NCBI GenBank assembly: GCA_025766275.1
Contig: JAFKAC010000006.1
Location: 806,001 to 870,000, forward strand
Length of the DNA: 64,000 nt
Reading direction: 5' to 3'
Source of the DNA: Lactarius indigo
Lineage: Eukaryota; Basidiomycota; Agaricomycetes; Russulales; Russulaceae
The notes under the pieces were generated by a model that was not told where the DNA came from, did not search any database, and saw only the letters and a program-made list of their open reading frames with translations. Of the stretch, positions 1-11,860 are shown piece by piece. The translations under genes and the position numbers were made by a program. Within the stretch, counting starts at the first letter, position 1; every line of letters begins with the position of its first letter.

Positions 1-484
1 ATGATGGGGTTCCCGCAGCGCCTGCCGGATACCGCGCCTGCGGCGCTGTGCGTGTGCCACGCGCAGATGCGCGCCGCGGGGTTTCTCTGCCCGCGCTGTG
101 GCGCGCGGCTCTGCGACGCGCCGACCGACTGCGACGTGTGCGGACTCATGATTCGTCTCGTCTCCGCATCTCGCGCGGAGCTATCACCACTTGTTCCCCG
201 TCAAGCCGTATTCAGTCGTGTGAGCAGAACTTGTCTACGACCTGCGGCCCTTGGACTAATCGAGATCTCTTTCGCTTGGCACAGGACAACCCTAGACGGC
301 GTAACTAGCACGACCTGCCATGCGTGCGCACGGCCATTCGAGGACACACCCTCTGCAAACTGTAAGTGAGGGGATGAGCCCATTCGATCGGTATCGATGC
401 CAAGACTGCAAGAACGACTTTTGCACGGAATGCGATGTATTTGTCCACGACGTACTACACTGCTGCCCTGGGTGCGAGACATAG
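1..484 (+). CDS. ssl1: TFIIH core subunit Ssl1/p44, C-terminal part (5' end outside window)
   Basis: This is the 3' end of the gene for the TFIIH p44 subunit, which acts with the XPD helicase in transcription initiation and nucleotide excision repair. The sequence shows the C-terminal zinc-binding half: a MGFP..L motif, paired CxxC motifs ([15 protein letters not shown]), the [17 protein letters not shown] block, CHAC, and a terminal block ending RYRCQDC...[19 protein letters not shown]. An intron fits at 220-284 (GTGAGC...CACAG with a CTAAT branch point) and joins PYSVV to TTLDG in frame. The frame changes twice, near 164-165 and 349-351. Removing one C at each place restores the family sequence, so I read these as insertion errors rather than decay of an essential gene. 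It converges with the next gene. Family identity is firm; the 5' part is absent. Confidence 0.88.
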
Positions 485-692
485 GGGGTCCAACCAATGT
501 GTCGACAGGAACCACGGTCTACGGTCTAAGAACAGCGTCGCATGTGCTGTTGTGTCTGATATATACAATATGTCCGTATTAGAACGCCACTGAGGTATAT
601 CACGCGCCAGCGCGCGTGCGTGCTACTGTCCGTCCGAGCAGATGCGACAAACGATGATCAGATCCTGCCCTATGTGAAATATCTCCTGGCAC

Positions 693-2090
693 TCAGATCT
701 TGTTGTCGTGCGCATAAGGCGTCCGCATGACCAATTGCTCGTTATCGCTCCCACCCTCGTATGAACCACTATCTTCGCCGACGTAATGACGTAGCCCAGA
801 GCTCTTTGGTGCGGGGGCAGCGTGCTGTAACATTGGGGCATTGGCGTCCTCCGTCGTAGTACCGAACAGTGCAGACCGCCGAGAAACACTTCCTGGGTTA
901 GTGAATATGGAGTTGCGAGCCGTCTCGTGCATCTGTAAGATATTCTGGCGGAAGGCATTCTACGAGCAGGTAAATAAGTCAGAATCCTCGCGTCCAAAAT
1001 CGATATATATATTACCTGCTCGCGCCAGTATTGAAGACGCTTTTCGCGCTCATCCTCGCGCTGACGACCATGGAAGATGAACAAGACGATCAGGGTCGCG
1101 ATCATACCTAGGGGAGAAAATTTGACGTTATATGCGAATTATAGTATGCCAAGCCAAATAGGGAGTTGTGCTTACCTCCGAAGATGCCAACGCCGATGAT
1201 GATATATACCCACATAGGGAGGTGGCGAGGATTAGAGGGAGTCTCGCCACAAGTTTGGTCCGGCAAGCAATTGTAGCTGCTGCACTCTTTGTCCGCAGAA
1301 CAACTCGCACCCAGAGCTTTTTGTTGAATACAGACGGTGGAGTTGGTGTCGCAGTAAAGGCCGACCTTGCAATTATCGCTGCGGGTATACAGTAAATCAA
1401 AGGATGGGCCAGGATGATTGGTCATGCCCGTACCGCGACACCACATAGACAAACTCGCCACTTGGTCCGTATGCGATGTATCCAGTGTTCTCTATCTCAC
1501 ATGTCGAGCCAGCGGTGATATTCGCGAATCTAAAGAGGTGAGACGTTTGCGTAGAGAAGACTCTGAAAGACGTACTGGCAAACAAAGTTGAGACAAATAG
1601 AACCATTGACATTGAGTCCGCGACCAGTAGGTGTCTCTGAGATCTTTGAAATCGTCGGGACCAATACACGAGTCTAGAGACAGAGGAAAGTGAGTATGCA
1701 TCATCAAAAAAATCGACGCTACAAACCGTCACGGTCGAATTGACACGGCTGTCCAACTTGAATCTTTGGGGCGCATTGCGATCCTTCGTCTGGACAGAAC
1801 TCTGCGACCGAACATTTTGGAGGAAGGTCGATGCGTTTCCCGCTTCCTCGACTCTCGCCAGTAATATAACCAAGCGGAAATTCATCCCTGCGGCAACCTT
1901 TGTTCCGACATATACCATTGTCACACCAGGTTGTCGCGTTACAGTCAGAATTATACTGGAGGGTACCAGTAGCTAGGCCATTGTGAGAGGGATTGCAGGT
2001 GTCTGTATTTGTGTCTGTGGAGTTTGCGACAGAAAGAACAGACAAGGGGAGAGAGAGGAGAAAAAAGAGTGTCGGGGAGATGAAGCGCAT
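693..2090 (-). CDS. Dickkopf-like cysteine-rich single-pass membrane protein
   Basis: The start at 2090 gives a clear signal peptide (MRFISPTLFFLLSLPLSVLSV). An extracellular cysteine-rich region with many spaced CxxxxxC motifs follows, then one transmembrane helix (MWVYIIIGVGIFGG continuing into MIATLIVLFIFH) and a charged cytoplasmic tail (GRQREDEREKRLQYWREQ...). At least five short introns fit. Examples are CGTGACG|GTTTGT...TCTAG, TGCCA|GTACGTC...CTTTAG and TCGCG|GTACGG...CCGCAG, the last joining VVSR to DNCKVGLYC. In basidiomycetes this kind of protein is annotated as Dickkopf N-terminal cysteine-rich domain protein; its function is unknown and surface sensing or adhesion would be a guess. 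The frame slips once near 1624-1625, and removing one base of a GG (minus strand) gives a continuous reading. Exon positions in the middle are approximate. Confidence 0.72.
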
Positions 2091-2382
2091 GGTAGTAACG
2101 AAAAACAAATTGGGCTTGTACAGTAAAAGACGTGAGTCACAACTCAGTGTCACGCCTGCGACAATTCAGCTCTTCTTGACGCGTCCCACGTCAATGAAAA
2201 ATATTGATTGCTCGTCTAGTGTTCGTACGTTACGGGTACTGGGATTGGGATCAGCATTTACAGAGAATATATTTGCCGGGAGTGGAAAGTTTATCCGAAA
2301 GCAGGCGTTACCCCGGCGTTACTTGCCTGTTTAGGATTATCCCACTCGCAGTTTTCGCAGAGGTCATCATTTGCTTGCACCC

Positions 2383-3546
2383 ATGTCATTCATCGCCTCA
2401 CCACGGAGGTCATCCCCGGAGCCGTTACCATCTCTTCCACCTTCTCCCGTCGAAGAAGACCTTGGCTGGAGAGCTCCTTGGTCTCATAGCGACGACGACT
2501 CACCCCACCCGGACACCGCAAGTTCTCCTGGCGGTTTCCAACACGGTAAAGGAAAAGCAAAGGCGACAGAATATCAGTCACCCACGTCTTATGCAAACGG
2601 TGGTAGGGGTGAAGTATGGCCCGACCAAGGTCGGGGCACAGAAGCTTACCCACCGACGACTGACGAAGCGACAGAGACTCGGCGCGTGCAAGAGGTGCGC
2701 GTCTGCCCCCGTCTACCCGCCCCTCGTGCCTGACCCCTTTCTTGGATAGAATCTGAAGCTATGGGAGGTCGCAGAACGGCAGCGTCGGAAAACTGCGCGT
2801 GAATCTACTTCCACTCCTTCCTCTTCTCTCGTTGTCGACGTCGCCCGCCGCGCAAGCGCGCTCTGGTCACGCCGCTCGTCGCACCATTCTGTAGATGGGG
2901 GCGGGAAGCACCGTGCTCTGCACACTTCCGAGGACCATGTCCGACTCGACGACATCGAGGCCAGTCCTTTACCCTCCGCTGCACCGTCGCCTTGTCCCAG
3001 TCCCGGCCCCTCGCCGATCCACCTCCCCGTTGCCGGACCGGGACCGTATGTTCGTCGTACTGACGACCCCTTTTCCGACCCACTTCCCGGTTCTTCCTCT
3101 TCCCTCTTTGTCAATGCAGAGTCCACCCAGGAGATAGACGCCGCCTCACCTACCTTGGAGCTCCAAACCCCTACAACCGCAGCTCCACTTTTCTCATCAC
3201 CTCCCGCGGTCTCCCATTCGGGAAACCGGCTCTCCGCGAAGGTGGTCACTGCACCCGCCCCTCTCGATCTGCCCAAGCCGCGCTCCCCACCACCCCGCAC
3301 GGCGACACCACACGCCAAGCGTCCGCCGGAGCCATTTCCGCGTCCTGAGTCGAGGATGTCGCGTACTGCTGCGGAGGACGAGGAGGACGACAGAAAACCA
3401 GTGAGATGGTGGACGGAGTGGCTCTGCGGTTGCAGTGAAGGGCCAGATCGAGGGGGTGAAGTCCAGGTAGGTTCCATTGCAGTATCGCTTGCTTCACGTT
3501 TAGTTTCAATACCCTTTAGGCTGGCCGGACCAACCCCATGGAGTGA
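2383..3546 (+). CDS. conserved basidiomycete protein, Pro/Ser-rich with CGCSEGPDRGG tail
   Basis: Three exons fit exactly in phase 0: 2383-2694, 2750-3466 and 3520-3546, giving 351 residues. The N-terminus is Pro/Ser-rich with a SPVEEDLGWRAPWSHSDDDS segment. Exon 2 opens with a basic helix (NLKLWEVAERQRRKTARES), followed by a long low-complexity Pro/Ser middle. The protein ends RWWTEWLCGCSEGPDRGG, then after the last intron AGRTNPME. The tail is strikingly ordered compared with the rest and I believe it is conserved in basidiomycetes, but I cannot assign a domain. No signal peptide or membrane segment is visible, so it may be a cytosolic or nuclear adaptor; that is inference. An upstream in-frame ATG at 2371 is an alternative start. 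It has good exon-intron structure and no frame breaks. Confidence 0.7.
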
Positions 3547-3896
3547 TTGCATCCTCCGTTCATTCCCTGGGGTTTTCAGCTTTTCCTTCTTATAACATGA
3601 GACGATGTATACCTCTACCTTAGAGTGGTGAACAATTTTCCGCAAGTGTTTTCACTTTTCTTTCACGCGCTTGGTGGATACGGCATTTCCTGTGACGGTG
3701 GCGGGGAGTAAATAATTATTGTATTTTATGCTCACTCACGGGAGTGGCTCCACCATTTCCCTTGTTTATGACACAGCTCTCTTGCATCGATTGTCCGCTT
3801 TCAGAGGACAAGTGGGCAGTCTCTTGCACTTCGTTTCGTTGGATGCTGAGTGGTAGTCATGTACCGTGGCGCTTAAAGTAGAGCACATGGCATCCC
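3547..3896. other. intergenic: 3' UTR and NLR promoter region
   Basis: About 350 bases separate the preceding stop codon from the start chosen for the NLR gene. No open frame with coding character, RNA gene or repeat is visible. It probably holds the terminator of one gene and the promoter of the next. Confidence 0.4.
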
Positions 3897-6800
3897 ATAC
3901 CTTGGATGACGGGCAGCAACATCAAACCTTGGTACTAAACAACTGCACCCTCTTAACGCGATGTCCTTAGACCCCCTTTCTGTAGTCCAACATCCGACTA
4001 CGATCACTCATCGAGGCCGCTCTCAAGGAATATGAGAAAAAGACAGGAACAAACTTGCTCAAGCAATCCCCTAACAATCAAGCTGCAAAGTTGCAACTCT
4101 GCAGATACTATCAACGATGTCCTCCAAGAGCAAGCACAGGCGTTCCATAAGTTTCGAGGGAACGACGGAAAGTTCGCCGAGTGGTTCAAGCGGAACTGTT
4201 GATGTCTTGCATACGTTATCCACTAGCAGTAGTTCTCAGATGAGGGCGTCAGTCTGGTACGTTGGAAATCATCGGCTTTTGAATTCCTGATATATGGCTG
4301 TTTCTGACATTTTTGATGCAGCCATTTCCACCTGCAAAGGCTATCTTCGCAGGCATCGGTGTCCTTCTTGCTGTATGTATCATTTTATCGGTCTCATTTC
4401 CCAAGCGCTGACGATGTCCATTGTGTTCAGGCGATCAAGGACGTCAGCGCTAGCTACGATGCCCTCGTCGATCTATTCGAATCCACCGAAAACTTCTTGA
4501 GACGCCTCGATATCTATACCAAGATTCCACCTACTACCGCGATGACCGAGATCATCGTCAAGATTCTGGTTGAACTGCTTTCTACCCTTGCCCTTGCGAC
4601 CCAACAGGTGAAGCAAGGCCGATTGAGTGCGCCCTTTTCTTTGTTGGTGCATTTTTCCTCGCTCAATGTTTCTAGAAAAATTTGGAATGAAGCTTCTAGG
4701 AGAGAACGAGACCGAAGCGGTGCTGCAGCGGTTGGATCGACTGAACCATGAAGAGGCTCGAACCACTGCCGCAGAGACGCTGGGGGTTGTCTATGAACTT
4801 GTCAAAAATATGAAAGTGGTGATGGACGGTGCGAGCACCTGCCGAGCCTGCGATCCACCTTTCCCTAAGCGTTTGTCTCACAGGCGGCAAGACAACATCA
4901 GAGAATATTCACCAGGCGCTAGGTGTGCTTCGTTCCCTGTCAGAAAAGAAATTATGCCTGCTGACCTTCTGGACCAGTTTCGATGCAGAAAATTGCAAGC
5001 AACATGAACAAGTTCCAACGTTCGTCTTCTCATAACGTCCCTATTCCCAACTGACGGATCGGACAGGTGACCAGCTGCAAGACAAGTCTCGACGGTGGCT
5101 TTCCCCTGCGGATCCGTCGACTAACTACAACATCGCGTGCAAGGCCTATCACGATGGAACTGCGACATGGTTCATTCAAGGCACCACTTTCCGGGAATGG
5201 GAAGTGAACAGTTCGCTGTTATGGATCCACGGAAGACGTATGTTTTTCCCTATATCTTGCCTTCGCCCCTAATTGTGAGCGTGCTCTACAGCGGGCTCGG
5301 GCAAAAGCATCCTCTGGTACACTACTGCACTGGCCTCTACTCATTTCTTTTGATTGACATACGAATTAGTTTCCTCAATTATCCGAGAAGTTACGAGGTT
5401 ATGCGATGCCGGGTTGGCCTTCGATGGCAGTATTTTTACTTTGACTTCAAGGATACCGCAAAGCAGGATGCCTCGTGCAGCACTATTATCTCTTCTCATC
5501 CAGCTCTGTTATCTAATCCGATTCATGTTCCGACATTCTCGATCGCCTGTATTCTGCTCATCCGTTCCGGGGGCATGCAGCCCAGTGATGACACGCTCAT
5601 GGAATGCTTGAGGGAGATGCTAGCGCACCCAAGAAATGGCCCGACCTTACATCATCCTCGACTGCCCTCGACGAGTGTCCCAAGAGCGCCGGCACACCTT
5701 CTCCTCGAGAATCTGTCCTAGGAGCTTGTCGTGTGGCTGACCAAGTTGGGCATACCCTAACCTACACATATGCGTCACGAGCCGTCCCGAGGCGGACATC
5801 AAAGCCGATCTTCAGCCTTTGGCGTCCCACAGTGTATCCCTGCACGAGCAGAGCGGACAACGGGAAGACATCAACAACTATATCGTATCTTTTACAAAGA
5901 CAGACACATATATGCGCAAGTGGAAGCAAGAAATAAAGGATCTCGTTATCGAAAGACTTACTCGAGGTGTTGACGGAATGTGAGGCATCCCATAAACATT
6001 GGCGCTCAGATGGGAATCTGAAAAAGCAACACAGGTTTCGATGGGTGTTCTGTCAGTTGGACAATTTACGTCGCTGCCTCCCAGGTCGGATCCGGCGGGC
6101 CCTGGAGGAGTTACCGAGTACGCTGGACGCGACATACGAACGCACGTTACTGGATATCGACGAGGCGAATTTTGCCTATGCCCACCGTCTCTTCCAATGC
6201 ATCACTGTGGCTTCTCGACCTCTTCGCGTGGAAGAGGTCGCAGAGTTCCTCGCTTTCGACCTCAGTGACGGGGGTGACAATCCCGAGTTCGATGCGGACT
6301 GGCGGCCCGAAGACCCCGATCACGCCGTTTTGTCCACGTGCTCAAGCTTGATTTCAATTGTCGATGTCAAGGGTACAGCAATTGTACAATTTTCGCATTT
6401 CTCGGTGAAGGAATTCCTAATGTCGAACCGGCTCGCGCGAGGACGCGTCTCGCGGTTCCATATTCGTCTCGAACCGGCCCATTTAATGATCGCACGCGCC
6501 TGTCTTGCTATCTTGCTTCGGCTGGATGGCAGCGTGAACAAGGACATGATCAAGAACCTCCCTCTCGCGTTTTACGCTGCTCAGTATTGGGTGGATCATG
6601 CCAAGTTCGAGAATGTATCGTTGCACGCACAAGATGCCATCCGACGAGTCTTCGATCCCGCTGAGCCCTATTTTTCTGCCTGGAACTGGCTAAGGGACCA
6701 CGATGGGAGTAGGGAGTCGATTTCAGCAACCCCGTCGACTCCTAGAATGCCACCACTCCACTGTGCCGCAAAGTATGGCCCTGGCAATGTCGCAGAATGG

Positions 6801-7416
6801 TTGATCACGTCGCGCTCTCAGGATCCAGACGAGCTTGATAGCCGTCTCAAGACACCATTATATCATGCATCCGCGTATGGCAACTTGAAGGTCGCACAGG
6901 TACTTATCAAGCATGGTGCCGACGTGAACGCTCCGGGCACTCGCGGTTGGCGTCCTTTGCACGTTGCGTCGTCCCTCGGCCGTCTGGAGATTTTACGTTT
7001 ACTCGTAGCGGGTGGTGCAGACGTCAACGTTCGAGGTGTCGATTGGACCGCAATTTATTTGGCCTCCCAGGCAGGTCATCTGGAGGTAGTACGGTTTTTA
7101 CTTGAGAACGGTGCAGATCCCAATGTGAGACGGTGGGATGGGTCTGCACTTCATCAGGCGTTGGGATGCGACGACTCAGAAATTGCGCAGCTGTTACTCA
7201 AACATGGTGCCGACATTAATTCCTGATGATTCCGGCGGAACTCCACTGCACCGGGCATCGGGGCTTGGCGATCTGAAGGTTGCACGGCAGCTGTTGGAGC
7301 GTGGCGCCGATGTCTATGCACGGAATCGTGCAGGCAAGACACCAATGCAGGTAGCAGCAAGGGAAGGCGAAGATATGGTTCAACTGTTAATTCAGTATGG
7401 CGCCGAGAGTTCATAG
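3897..7416 (+). CDS. STAND NTPase: Goodbye-NACHT-ankyrin NLR-like protein
   Basis: This is a fungal NOD-like receptor gene, thought to act in non-self recognition or programmed cell death. In order it has a Goodbye-type helical N-terminus (SLIEAALKEYEKKTGTNLLK... to about 4830), a NACHT NTPase with Walker A GRPGSGKS near 5295, an ALDECP Walker B-like block, TSRPEADI and GVDGM/FRWVFCQLD blocks, a winged-helix-like region, and about seven ankyrin repeats (6740-7410) ending GAESS. Exon 1 (3897-3941) joins the next at a CTGTAG acceptor. Many introns fit. The reading frame breaks about ten times (for example 4065-4066, 4194-4195, 5423, 5430, 5721-5722, 5755-5757 and 7220-7221). Each is repaired by removing one base, except a less clear spot at 4215-4240. 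The stretch 5967-7220 reads cleanly. A decayed gene is possible, but the uniform +1 pattern favours sequence error. Confidence 0.75.
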
Positions 7417-7797
7417 TAGATGCATCTATCGTCACTCTACTATAGATGGTGTAAATGTCTCACTCTTTGTGGAGTCGTAGTTCCAATGTGCGATGATCAA
7501 AACCTTCGAACCTGTGCGTCTGAGAGTAACGTTCGTAGCATTTCGATGAACAAAAGAGTAAAACTGAGTAATGATGTCGCTATCGCGAAGAGTGGGTTCG
7601 ACTCCAAGTTGGGCGTCTCACTACATCAATCATGGGGCTAGGTACAAGACAGTCGTGCACGTGGAGCATATCAGGGCGAAACACAAGGGCAAATCTCAGC
7701 TTCGCGGGAGTCAATTGTCGTCCTGGTCGTTCGGGTCAATTTATGCGCGTTCCTTTATCGTAATGGTGGTCCGCTTAGCGGCGACCGAGGGATGTTC
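7417..7797. other. intergenic between convergent NLR and antiporter genes
   Basis: About 380 bases lie between two convergent stop codons. I see only non-coding sequence, presumably two 3' UTRs. Confidence 0.4.
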
Positions 7798-10013
7798 CTA
7801 GATGAAGAGCAGACGTGTGTCAGCAAAGATAGCATGCATTACGGACAAACCACAAAGTATGACCTCGTTGGCCTTCACGACTTTGCTTGACGTCTTGACA
7901 TCTTCAGGTACTGGTTCTACTTGATCTGGCAGGCTCTGCTTTCCATTCTACTTCCTTCTCTTCGTCCCGATGAGATTCCTTCCTGATGGCGATCGTGTCG
8001 TCTGCTCCTTCGAGGGTGGCACGGCGCTCCACATCTACATGGGGTGGTACACGGCGTACCCGCAGAAGCCAATCGGGCTGGGCGGCGATCGATCGAGTGA
8101 TGGTCAAGGTGCGGTGGCTGGCAGAAAAGAACGGAATGGACAACCCGTCTGTGAAAAATACACGGATAAACGTTACTGGGGAGGCTGGAAACAGGCTTCA
8201 CGACGTACGCGTGAGTATTGAACCGAGCACAACAAAAGCGACTATGGGCTGAAGAGCGATGGCGAGGTGATCCTCTTGCGTTTGTGGTGGATCGTGCGGT
8301 GTTTTGAGGCGGCTCTGCGCGAGCGTAGAAACGAAGATGGCGCTCACCCCCATCTGGAAAAAGATAATAGAGCGCCGAGTTAGAGGTGAACATAGTTTGT
8401 GCCAAGTACACTATAATGGCACTGACGGGACCAAAATGTCCACAGAAGAGTGCCTCGCGCCAATTCGCAACCTCGGGTATCAGCTTGTATAGCAGCAGGA
8501 GCGAAGGTATGCGACGTAAGGCGAGTATTATCAGCACAAGGACCACAAGCCGCCAGGGAGTAACACCAATCTCAGAGATACGAAATTTGTCAAACGGTAG
8601 CCACGCCCCGATGTAGATGAAGCAAGCGCAGTTGAGCACGAGATCGAGGACAGCGGAGAATGAGTCGTGTTCGGTTTGTTCCTGGAAATGGCCGTCCCAA
8701 GAGATCGCACACCCTATACACATGGATGAGCGACGACCCAGCGTCATCGTGAATAATAAGCAAACCGGCAGCAAAAGCAACTAGGAGGTCATCGTTTCCG
8801 AGCGAATTTGTGGCGCCGGCGGTAAACAACGCAAGAGAGATGAACTGGGCGATGTATGACTCTCGATCAAGGAAGCCCTTCTCTTGCGAGAATCTCAATA
8901 TACGAGAGAATAGGAGGCCTGAAGGATTTCTGAGTCTCAAGTCGTCCATGCCCCCACAGGTCCGTACCAATAACAGCGCCAAAGACGGTCCCGAGCACCA
9001 CTTGATCTAAGCGTCCAAGCAATTAGAACTGCAAAACAAATAGTAAATCTTTTTCGCACATAAGCAACCGATAACAATCCATTTTCCAAAGGCTGTTGCA
9101 CGCGAAGCTTCTACTGTAAGGAATATTGAAATGCTGAGGAAAGGGTATGCGAGTCCATCGTTGGCCGCGGACTCCGCAATAAGTAGATCACGAATGTGGG
9201 TGGGCACATATTTATCAGCAAATTTACCACCTGTAGAACCGTAAGGCGCCGGTGAGCGATTAAGACCAACGCATGATGTTGACTGCCAACCGACCGATGA
9301 CGGCAGAGCTGATGATAGGGATCTGTGGGCGTCAAGCATGCAGAGATGACAAGTGATGACAGAAAGCCTAATTTGGGGAAAAGGACATGGATGAAGGCTT
9401 CAGAGTAGAGTGTCAGGACAGCAGGGGTATTCCAACTCGTACGGACGATGCACGCTTACCTGCACACACAAACCACCCAAATGCCATCGTCGGCACCACC
9501 ATAATGAGGAGGCTCCTCACATTCTTAGCCATATACTTCTTCGGCAACTGGACGCCTATGGCAAAGAGACCTGTTACGAGTACGACACGCATGATTTCTC
9601 GTGTTAGCGTATCTGTAATACTCGTCCAAGAACGTGGATCGAAGATGTCGAGGACATGAGGTCCTAGGAGGACCCCAAAACCCGTTCCAAAGACGACCTC
9701 ATTCATATACAACTGAATGGAACTGTCAGCGAAAGAGGAGTAATGAAGAGATTCACCACGATATGTATCTCACCTTCTCCTTGATCACCAAGGATACCAA
9801 GTTGTACTTCAAGACAATCAGACGTGTCTGGAGAACGTATAAGAGGTAGGGCACTCACAGCGACAACAAAGCCTCCTAGGAGGGTATATGCCACGCTGGC
9901 GGGCGAAGACTGTTGATAACAAGGTTGATAAGCGAATTTGCCCACAACAGGTTTAGGGTTGAGTCTTGAATATTCAAGAGGAGAATACGGACATCAAGGA
10001 ATTCCCAAGGCAT
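7798..10013 (-). CDS. nha1: Na+/H+ antiporter, Nha1/Sod2 family, copy 1
   Basis: A plasma-membrane sodium/proton exchanger of the fungal CPA1 (Nha1/Sod2) type. A short exon 1 (MPWEFLD) is spliced to SSPASVAYTLLGGFVVA, followed by hydrophobic helices including NEVVFGTGFGVLLGPHVLD and SACLTPTDPIISSAVIG. The catalytic AESAANDGLAYPF block (the Asn-Asp pair of the family) comes next, then SLALFTAGATNSLGNDDLL, LVLNCACFIYIGAWLPF and the helix ending FVVLGSILTHGLSIPFFS. The tail is hydrophilic and shorter than in yeast Nha1. About ten introns fit and match those of copy 2. One frame break at 7932-7933 (GG) is repaired by losing one base, which restores LPDQVEPVPEDVK as in copy 2. It is a tandem paralogue of the gene at 11861-14056. 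Confidence 0.85.
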
Positions 10014-11860
10014 GGATCACAGTTGAACTTTAAACGTTGTTGTCGAACGTTGCGAACCTCGAGGTACTTCAAACGGAAACGGCAGAAAGTTAGAAGATGT
10101 TGGGCGCTTGTTCACCTGTACTAATGAGAGCAGACTGCCTTGATTCAAAGGACAGAGAGAGGACAGAGAGCAATCGTGCCCCTCCCCCTCTAGTTTTATG
10201 TGAAACCGGGGCATGCAAATGGGAGCACAAAGGTGCGCAGACTGTGATCGCACGCCTCTCCCACCCAATTGCCGCGTAACCCCCACCTTTGTAAACAACC
10301 CCTCTGCATTGATGCATACACACACATCACTTCGCATGCGGCCCTCATGCTCGCGTAGCGCTCCATTCCACACCTACCCTGTTCACCATAGTAGGGGCTA
10401 TGTGATGGAGGGGATGCTCTCGATCCGGAGCCTTTCCGAGTCCATTTACACGAAGATGGGAGGAGACATGGTGCGCAAAACGGAAGACCAGCATACAAAG
10501 TAAGCAGGGAGGACTGCGCACGAACAGGAGAAAAATACACCTCACATCTGCACAACCATTTACGTGGAAATGAGAAGGCCGTGCACACCGCTTAGTTTGT
10601 GCGCACACTCCCCTCCTTTATGCTTTTGTATGCGTGGAAAGGGTGAGGCGTGCAAACAGGTGGGAGGGTAGGGCACGCAAACAAGGTGAGATGGAGAAAG
10701 AGGAAGGGAGTAGTATGTGAATGATGAGGTGGTTCTTGCTAGTCATGGCAACTTTTGGCAACAGACTTGGAGAGTCGCGATCGCTATCAATAGACCCTTG
10801 AATTCCCCTTCTGGATTATATAATTCTGGATCATTTCAATTTCCATCGACCTATGTCGGCTCTGGTTCCTGCTCAAGTTCGAGCGGTGGCTTTCTGAGCT
10901 CTACAGTACCCCGGCTACCCTAAGACAGCCCGACCTCGAGGCGTTCCCCGGACATGCCATCACTGCGGCCTCCTTCGCTCCTCCATGTTCTAAGCTCGAG
11001 CATTACGGATTGTCCCCCTCTGGCATACGGGCAGCACACTGACGCACACTGACGTATCTGTAACTAAAGCTGACGGTCTCCCCGGCGCCTCATATAAGCT
11101 TACAGGCACATCAGGGCGAATGGGACCGTGTCCGCACGGTCGGCTACGCGCTTCCCGCGGCGCCGCCGCACTGCACTGGCACGTGGTGACCGTATTTCCA
11201 AATGGTGCACTTGCTTTGCTGCACATGCAGTGCCAGAGACCACGCAAGCGCTCCCGCGGGGCAGCAGCGGGACTCAGGTGACGAAGTTGAAGTCAGCATC
11301 GGGAGGGCCTGTGACTGGGCTGTCGAGACGCGATGGTGACCCCCGTGCCACAACCGCCAGTGAGGGACCTCAACCTGGCTGTAACACTGATTCTCCGCTG
11401 TTATTAGTTGGACCCTGCACCCGCCTTGCCTCTTCACTTTCACGTTGACCAGCTCTGGGCCCCGCATGGGTCTCAGGACGCCAGAATTCGAGCGACCCTT
11501 GTACATACTTAGGAATTGAGCGTATATTGAACAGTGGAGCTTTCGTGTTTCAAACCTGACAAAGGAAAAGTGCGCCAGTTGGCAATAATTGGAACTTTCG
11601 GACCAAAGCGTTTTCTCATGACAACGTTCAAAGCATTTCAATGGGCGAATAAGAAGAGTAACTAGATCTCTATCGTGATTGCTATACGCCAACAATAAAT
11701 CCAGGTGCAAGATAGTCCGAGACGTGCGTGCGAGGTGAATCGCATCGAAACACGACTCGGAGGGCCAGCCTCAGCTTCGCGAGGGTTGGTCGTCCCGGCC
11801 TACCTGAACGCGGTCCTCTATGACAATGCTAGTCTGCTCGGGGGTGACCGAAGGACCATC
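10014..11860. other. 1.85-kb spacer between antiporter copies, no supported gene
   Basis: No open frame here has family-like protein sequence. The reading frames are short and appear on both strands of GC-rich stretches. Segments resembling the 5' flank of copy 2 (runs like gaacgttg and cctcgaggtact near 10020-10070 and 14100-14130) suggest that part of the upstream region was duplicated together with the gene. Confidence 0.4.

Noticed and set aside
3897..7416. Calling the NLR gene a pseudogene
   Set aside because: The breaks are uniformly one extra base and the same pattern occurs in single-copy housekeeping genes here, so sequence error explains them better.
7560..7640. Possible tRNA: GGTTCGACTCC resembles a B box
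   Set aside because: No matching A box or clover-leaf stems could be found at the right distance.
10090..10610. Overlapping frames in the antiporter spacer
   Set aside because: Frames are open on several registers by chance, with no protein-like pattern or splice sites.
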